The notes under the pieces were generated by a model that was not told the DNA's origin, did not search any database, and was given only the letters and a program-made list of their open reading frames with translations. Both the position numbers and the translations under genes were made by a program. From Halarchaeum nitratireducens (GTDB lineage: Archaea; Halobacteriota; Halobacteria; Halobacteriales; Halobacteriaceae), in the NCBI RefSeq assembly GCF_014647155.1, contig NZ_BMOQ01000006.1, positions 186,001-250,000 of the forward strand: a stretch of 64,000 nt of DNA, in the 5' to 3' direction. Shown piece by piece: positions 59,591 to 64,000 of this stretch. Numbering within the stretch: position 1 is the first letter of the stretch; each line of letters starts with the position of its first letter.

Positions 59591-60937
59591 TCAGTCGTCG
59601 GCAGGTCGTTCGTCGACGGTTCGGTCGGCGGGGTCGTCGCCGCGGAGCGCGTAGTAGGTCGCGAGCGCGCCCGCGGTCGGCCAGACGAAGATGGCGATGG
59701 TCAGCGCGGTGTTGACGGGGCCGGTGCCAACCCCGAGCAGGTTCGCGAGCAGGTTGTTCATCCCCGCGATGGAGGCGATCATGACCATGAGGACGCCCGC
59801 GACGCCGACCGCCGTCGCGACCGGGCGCGCGAGCGGGTCCGCAGTGAAGTGGACGCTCCGCTCCTGGGGCCGGACGAACGGCCACGCGAACACCGCGAGG
59901 AACACCAGCCCCGAGAGGCCGACGCCGGCGAGGAACTCCGGGGAGAAGTGGAGGCCGGCGACGCTGAAGTTCAGCCACGTCGGCCAGAGCTTCAGGAAGC
60001 CGTAGACCCACATGAGGAACCAGTCCGGCATGATGACCGCCGGGGTGCTCGCGGGGTCGTGCGGGCCGTACTCGGCGACGTTGTGCACGGGGAGGAACCC
60101 CGCGAGGAGCGACGTCGTCGCGACGGTGAGGAAGAAGACGACCGCGCTCACCGCCGTCTGGTTCGGGACCGCAGGGAGGCCGATGACGACGTCGCCGTCG
60201 TCGCGCTCGACCGTCCCGCGGCTCGTCTCGACGTCGTCCTCGCGCGCCGCCTCGGTGTGCTTCTGGTGGACGAGGATCGCCATGTGGAGCGCGATGAAGC
60301 CCGCGATGAGCAGCGGGACGACGAAGACGTGCAGGAAGTAGAGGCGCGGAATCGAGGTGTTCGTCGGGTAGTCCCCACCGAAGACGAGCTGCGCGAGGAA
60401 GTCCCCGAGGAGCGGGATGGAGCTCGCGAGGTTGAACCCGATGGACGTCGCGGTGGTCGCGAACTCGTCGAAGGGCAGCGAGTAGCCCGTGTAGGCGGCG
60501 AGCATCGCGAGCGCCGCGAGCACGACGCCGACCGCCCAGTTCGCCTCCCGGGGCTTCCGGTACGCGCCCGTGAAGAAGACGCGGAGCATGTGGAGCGCGA
60601 TGGAGGCGACGAAGATGTGGGCGGCCCAGTGGTGGAAGCGCCGCACGAACATCCCGAACGGGACGTCGTAGGTGAGTTGCAGGACGGAGGCGAACGCCCC
60701 GGGGAGCTCCTGTCCCTGGTACCGGACGACGCTCCCGTGGTAGGTGACGGACTCGATCGACGGGATGTAGAAGAGCCCGAGGTACGTCCCCGTGAGGACG
60801 AGGACGACGAAGCTGAAGAGCGCGACTTCGCCGAGGAGGAAGGAGTCCTCCGCCGGGAACGACTTCCCGAGGTAGGGCTCGAACACCTCCGTCTCGAAGC
60901 GCTCGCCGACCCACGCGGTGAGGCGGTCCATCGTCAC
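59591..60937 (-). CDS. cytochrome b of a bc-type complex (nar operon)
   Basis: A 448-residue protein with about nine or ten spans. Haem ligand helices include [20 protein letters not shown] with [20 protein letters not shown], and [33 protein letters not shown] is the quinol-site PEWF-like motif (PDWF). It takes electrons from quinol and, with the Rieske protein, feeds nitrate reductase instead of NarI. GTG 60937 overlaps the Rieske stop; ATG 60931 is an alternative. No NarI gene is present. Confidence 0.92.
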   Translation of the reverse strand: MTMDRLTAWVGERFETEVFEPYLGKSFPAEDSFLLGEVALFSFVVLVLTGTYLGLFYIPSIESVTYHGSVVRYQGQELPGAFASVLQLTYDVPFGMFVRRFHHWAAHIFVASIALHMLRVFFTGAYRKPREANWAVGVVLAALAMLAAYTGYSLPFDEFATTATSIGFNLASSIPLLGDFLAQLVFGGDYPTNTSIPRLYFLHVFVVPLLIAGFIALHMAILVHQKHTEAAREDDVETSRGTVERDDGDVVIGLPAVPNQTAVSAVVFFLTVATTSLLAGFLPVHNVAEYGPHDPASTPAVIMPDWFLMWVYGFLKLWPTWLNFSVAGLHFSPEFLAGVGLSGLVFLAVFAWPFVRPQERSVHFTADPLARPVATAVGVAGVLMVMIASIAGMNNLLANLLGVGTGPVNTALTIAIFVWPTAGALATYYALRGDDPADRTVDERPADD

Positions 60938-61605
60938 TCACCCCCGGCGCCGACCGGCGCCTCGAAGTCGCCGATCGCGATGAGTTCGCCGTTCTCCGTC
61001 TGCGTGATGGGGAGCTGGGGGAGCGGACGCGGCGGCGGCCCGCCGACGACAGCCGCCCCCTGCGTCGGGTCGTACTTCCCGAAGTGGCAGGGACAGACGA
61101 GCGGGTTCTCGTCCTCGCCCCCGACCATACAGCCGGCGTGCGTGCAGACCTTCGAGTAGGCGGCGTAGCCCTCGACGACGGAGTCCATCCGCGTCTCGCC
61201 GCCGTACTCGCTCTCCTCGTAGCGCACGAGCACCGTCGGTGCCTTCGCGATCCCGGGGTGCGTCGCGGGGTAGACCGTCATCCCCTCGCCGTAGTCGAGC
61301 GCCTCGGTCGTCACGCGGTTCCCGTCGCCGTCGACGAGGTGGACGCCCTCCGAGTAGATCGGCCCCGTGTACTCCTGCTCGAAGACCTCCGTGAGGCTCG
61401 CGACCGGCGCCGCGAGGCTCCCGACGGCCGTGAGGCCGCCGACGGTCGCGAGCGCCTGCGCGTAGCGCCGCCGCGGGAGCGATCGCCACGCCGCCGTGAA
61501 GATGCTCGGCGACACGCTCTCGCCCCCGTCGTCGTGCGGGCACGACTCGCAGGCGTCCGATTCGTCGTGGTCGTCGTGGTCATGGTCGTGATCTGATCGG
61601 GTCAT
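60934..61605 (-). CDS. Rieske iron-sulfur protein (nar operon)
   Basis: A 223-residue protein. A His/Asp-rich lead ([20 protein letters not shown]) is followed by one N-terminal anchor (about residues 50-72) and the Rieske domain with CTHAGC and CPCHFG, the pair binding the 2Fe-2S cluster, and a GPPPRPLP proline loop. It accepts electrons from cytochrome b. [20 protein letters not shown] may be a twin-arginine-like anchor. Overlaps both neighbours by 4 bases. Confidence 0.94.
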   Translation of the reverse strand: MTRSDHDHDHDDHDESDACESCPHDDGGESVSPSIFTAAWRSLPRRRYAQALATVGGLTAVGSLAAPVASLTEVFEQEYTGPIYSEGVHLVDGDGNRVTTEALDYGEGMTVYPATHPGIAKAPTVLVRYEESEYGGETRMDSVVEGYAAYSKVCTHAGCMVGGEDENPLVCPCHFGKYDPTQGAAVVGGPPPRPLPQLPITQTENGELIAIGDFEAPVGAGGE

Positions 61606-62186
61606 GCGCGATGGCTCCGTTCCTCCGCGACCTCGACGTGCGGCATGAACCACGCGTAGTAGGCGATCGTCGACCCCGCGAGCGAGAGGAACATCCCCGC
61701 GAGGTAGACGCCGAAGAACTGCGTTCGCGCGATCGTGAGGTACTCGCTCGTGAACAGCGCCGCGAAGACGATCGCGAGGACGGTCAGCCCGCCCATCGCG
61801 ACGAGTCCGGTGACGTCCTCGCTCGGCGCGTGGTACGCCGCGATCCATCGGTTCTCCGTCTCGATCCAGGGGAACGTCGTCCCCTCGTCCGGCGGCGTCG
61901 ACGACTCGCCGTCGGCCGGCCGGACGAGCCGGTCCATGAACCGGTGGGTGGCGACGAGCGCGACGACCAATCCGAACAGCGCGATCCAGACGACGACGCC
62001 GACCTCGCTCGGCATGAGCTCGTTCGGCGTCGCGACGAACCCCGAGAGGGGGCGGATGCGGGAGACGGACTGGTCGATGGCGATCTCCTCGACGTGGCCG
62101 TAGTCGTTGAGCGCGACCACCCACATCGGGACGAGGACCGAGGCGACGAACCCCGATACGATCCCGAGCCGTGTCTTTCGTCTCAT
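61602..62186 (-). CDS. membrane protein opening the nar operon
   Basis: A 194-residue protein with about four spans (SGFVASVLVPMWVVALNDYG, VGVVVWIALFGLVVALVATH, VAMGGLTVLAIVFAALFTSE, FFGVYLAGMFLSLAGSTIAY). No haem ligands are obvious. It is the first gene of the nar operon and overlaps the Rieske gene; a subunit of the bc-like complex is likely but not shown. Unlike the nor side, no CGAAC-N2-GTTCG palindrome is found in the 125 bases before it. Confidence 0.78.
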   Translation of the reverse strand: MRRKTRLGIVSGFVASVLVPMWVVALNDYGHVEEIAIDQSVSRIRPLSGFVATPNELMPSEVGVVVWIALFGLVVALVATHRFMDRLVRPADGESSTPPDEGTTFPWIETENRWIAAYHAPSEDVTGLVAMGGLTVLAIVFAALFTSEYLTIARTQFFGVYLAGMFLSLAGSTIAYYAWFMPHVEVAEERSHRA

Positions 62187-62310
62187 GTATTGCTCTCGTT
62201 CATCTGCCGCAGTCGCGTCTCGACACAGGAGGAAGTCGACGCGAAACGAGGATAGAGAGGGTCCCCGTATGCGATGGTGTTTTAAGTACCGGGGTGGGGT
62301 GATCCGGGGG

Positions 62311-62475
62311 TCACGATGTCGATGAGGACCCAGACAGCCGGGCGAAATCCGCCTCCGAGAGCGACGCCCCGCAGAGGACGCACCCGGCGGCGAGGAGGTC
62401 GTCGCGCATGGCCGCGTCGACCGCGAACGACTCCGCGCACGACGGACAGCGGACCCGGTATTCGGCCTCGGCCAT
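62311..62475 (-). CDS. small zinc-ribbon protein
   Basis: A 54-residue protein, MAEAEYRVRCPSCAESFAVD at its start, then AAGCVLCGASLSEADFARLS. CX2C ... CX2C is a complete zinc ribbon. Haloarchaea carry many such stand-alone ribbons of unknown role. A long arginine-rich upstream frame is rejected because the family-like start is at MAEAEY. Neighbours give no hint. Confidence 0.7.
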   Translation of the reverse strand: MAEAEYRVRCPSCAESFAVDAAMRDDLLAAGCVLCGASLSEADFARLSGSSSTS

Positions 62476-62605
62476 CGGTGCAGGCGGGTACCGGCGTCCG
62501 ACGCATAGTCGCTCGCCCCCGATATGGCGGGCCACTTTACGGGCCGTGAAAGCCCCCGATACCGTGGTCGGGTCGTGAAGGGCGGACGACGCGTCGATAC
62601 GCGTG

Positions 62606-63523
62606 ATGTCCATCGCAGACAGCGTCACCGACCTCGTCGGAGAGACGCCGCTCGTCCGCCTCGACTCCGTCCCCGGGACGGTCGTCGGGAAGCTCGAGTC
62701 GACGAACCCGACGCACTCCGTGAAGGACCGCATCGCCGTCGCGATGCTCGAGGCCGCCGAGGAGCGCGGGCGCCTCGACGACGGGACGACGATCATCGAG
62801 CCGACGAGCGGCAACACCGGCGTCGGCCTCGCGGCCGCCGCCGCGGCGAAGGGGTACGACCTCGTGCTCACGATGCCCGAGTCGATGAGCGAGGAGCGAC
62901 GCCGCCTCCTCGCCGCGTTCGGCGCGGACCTCGTGCTCACGCCGAGCGCGGGCGGCATGGACGGCGCCGTCGAGCGCGCGCACGACCTCGCGGCCGACGC
63001 CGAGGACGCGTTCGTCCCCCAGCAGTTCGAGAACCCCGCGAACCCGCGCGTCCACCGCGAGACGACCGGCCCCGAGATCTGGGAGGCGACCGACGGCGAC
63101 GTCGACGTCGTCGTCGCGGGCGTCGGGACCGGCGGCACGATCACCGGCGTCGCCGAGCACCTCGTCGAGGAGCGCGGGGCGGACGTCACGGTCGTCGGCG
63201 TCGAGCCCGCCGGCTCCCCGGTCCTCTCCGGCGGTGACCCCGGGTCGCACGGCATTCAGGGGATCGGCGCCGGCTTCGTCCCGGACGTCCTCCGCACGGA
63301 CCTCCTCGACGACGTCGTCACCGTCGAGGGGGCGGCGGCCGAGGAGCGAACCCGCCAGCTCGCGACCGAGGAGGGGATCCTCGCCGGCGTCTCCTCGGGC
63401 GCCGCGCTCGACGCGGTCGCACGCGTCGCCGCGCGCCCCGAGCACGAGGACGACCTCGTCGTCGTCGTGCTCCCGGACACCGGCGAGCGCTACCTCTCGA
63501 CGGACCTCTTCGTCCGCGAGTGA
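62606..63523 (+). CDS. cysK: cysteine synthase (O-acetylserine sulfhydrylase family)
   Basis: A 305-residue PLP enzyme. The PLP lysine lies in [15 protein letters not shown] (K40-42 region), then [12 protein letters not shown] (substrate loop), [16 protein letters not shown] (phosphate loop), [14 protein letters not shown] and a C-terminal SSGAALDA. It makes cysteine from O-acetylserine and sulfide, or a related beta-replacement. It stands alone; GTG 62603 is an alternative start. Confidence 0.92.
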   Translation: MSIADSVTDLVGETPLVRLDSVPGTVVGKLESTNPTHSVKDRIAVAMLEAAEERGRLDDGTTIIEPTSGNTGVGLAAAAAAKGYDLVLTMPESMSEERRRLLAAFGADLVLTPSAGGMDGAVERAHDLAADAEDAFVPQQFENPANPRVHRETTGPEIWEATDGDVDVVVAGVGTGGTITGVAEHLVEERGADVTVVGVEPAGSPVLSGGDPGSHGIQGIGAGFVPDVLRTDLLDDVVTVEGAAAEERTRQLATEEGILAGVSSGAALDAVARVAARPEHEDDLVVVVLPDTGERYLSTDLFVRE

Positions 63524-63701
63524 CCGAGCGTGACGACGGGACGGATGGCGTCGATCGAGCGGTCCGGACGACCGAACGCGAGGCGATGGCCGCGGCCCTC
63601 GACGAGTAGCGCCACGGCCTCGGCCGTTCGGCGGCGGAGCTGACACACGACGCGACCGGCGTCCCAAAGACCCATGCGGCGATGCGTCGAATCGGGAGAC
63701 G

Positions 63702-64000
63702 ATGAACGCGTGGCAGGACGCGGACGGGCACGTCGCCTACGTGAGTATGGAGGTCGCGATCGAGAACGACGCGAACACGTACGCGGGCGGTCTCGGGGTG
63801 CTCGCGGGCGACACGCTCCGCGCGTTCGCCGACGCCGACGTCCCCGCGGTGGGCGTCACGCCGCTGAACGACGCCGGCCTTGGCGAACAACACCTCGAAG
63901 ACGGTACGCAGACCTACGAGGCCGCCGACTGGGACCCCTCCGCGTTCTTCGACCCCCTCGACGTGAGCGCGACCGTCCGCCTCGGCGACGATACCGTGAC
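63702..64000 (+). CDS. alpha-glucan phosphorylase (GT35), N-terminal part, cut by the window end
   Basis: At least 99 residues with no stop. AYVSMEVAIENDANTYAGGL then GVLAGDTLRAFADADVPAVG matches the start of the archaeal-type glycogen/maltodextrin phosphorylases (VAYFSME...YSGGLGVLAGDHLKAASD pattern). It would release glucose 1-phosphate from alpha-1,4-glucan. The catalytic and PLP-binding region lies beyond the window. Confidence 0.85.
   Translation, partial: MNAWQDADGHVAYVSMEVAIENDANTYAGGLGVLAGDTLRAFADADVPAVGVTPLNDAGLGEQHLEDGTQTYEAADWDPSAFFDPLDVSATVRLGDDTV

Noticed and set aside
63559..63568. GTCCGGAC-like core near the end of the window
   Set aside because: Only the 8-base core is present, which is expected by chance in this base composition; the 12-base TACCCGTCCGGA is not.
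1..64000. tRNA, rRNA, CRISPR array or transposase genes
   Set aside because: I looked on both strands for tRNA T-loop patterns, regularly spaced repeats and transposase or integrase motifs and saw none; weak or degenerate examples could have been missed by eye.

Overview
The window is chromosomal DNA from a halophilic archaeon (class Halobacteria). The evidence is the high GC content with G/C-biased third positions, very acidic proteins, TATA-like boxes 25-33 bases before many start codons (leaderless transcripts), GTG starts, many twin-arginine lipoproteins (RR...GC), a Bat-type HTH regulator of the denitrification kind, an outward-facing nitrate reductase and halophile families such as DUF2249. 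I see no rRNA, tRNA, CRISPR array or transposase.

Layout. 1-2.4 kb: a translationally coupled set (CitG-like, DUF447, beta-RFAP synthase-like) resembling methanopterin-type cofactor genes. 2.5-6.5 kb: a hypothetical protein, a sensor kinase, an aldo/keto reductase and a cold-shock protein. 6.7-10.5 kb: a complete four-gene ABC importer of unknown substrate. 11.1-24.5 kb: a phosphonate island. It holds a full C-P lyase set (phnGHIJKLM), a HAD phosphatase, a TIM-barrel enzyme, a divergent phnDCE importer with a hexapeptide transferase, and two PhoU-domain regulators. A 122-base direct repeat that carries the promoter and first 20 codons of the iron-type alcohol dehydrogenase gene brackets this block, so the block looks inserted into that gene.

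25.8-32.3 kb: an accessory stretch with a decayed HTH/membrane gene pair, four twin-arginine lipoproteins of unknown function, a CPBP membrane protease and a tiny hydrophobic protein. 32.9-39.6 kb: a response-regulator/multi-PAS kinase, a Zn/Cd-type P1B ATPase, an SRPBCC protein and a Bat-type HTH regulator.

39.7-62.2 kb: a denitrification region. It contains a quinol nitric oxide reductase (norB), a haem-copper-oxidase-like membrane protein, a radical SAM/SPASM protein with a small partner, three free DUF2249 proteins, a cupin operon, a NarO-like regulator and a ten-gene nitrate reductase operon (small membrane protein, Rieske, cytochrome b, narG, narH, haem gamma-like subunit, narJ, membrane protein, HEAT protein, Mrp-DUF2249 fusion). 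Seven copies of the palindrome CGAAC-N2-GTTCG lie at a fixed 44.5-47.5 bases before ten start codons here, which defines a regulon that can be read directly from the sequence. The window ends with a zinc-ribbon protein, a cysteine synthase and the start of an alpha-glucan phosphorylase.
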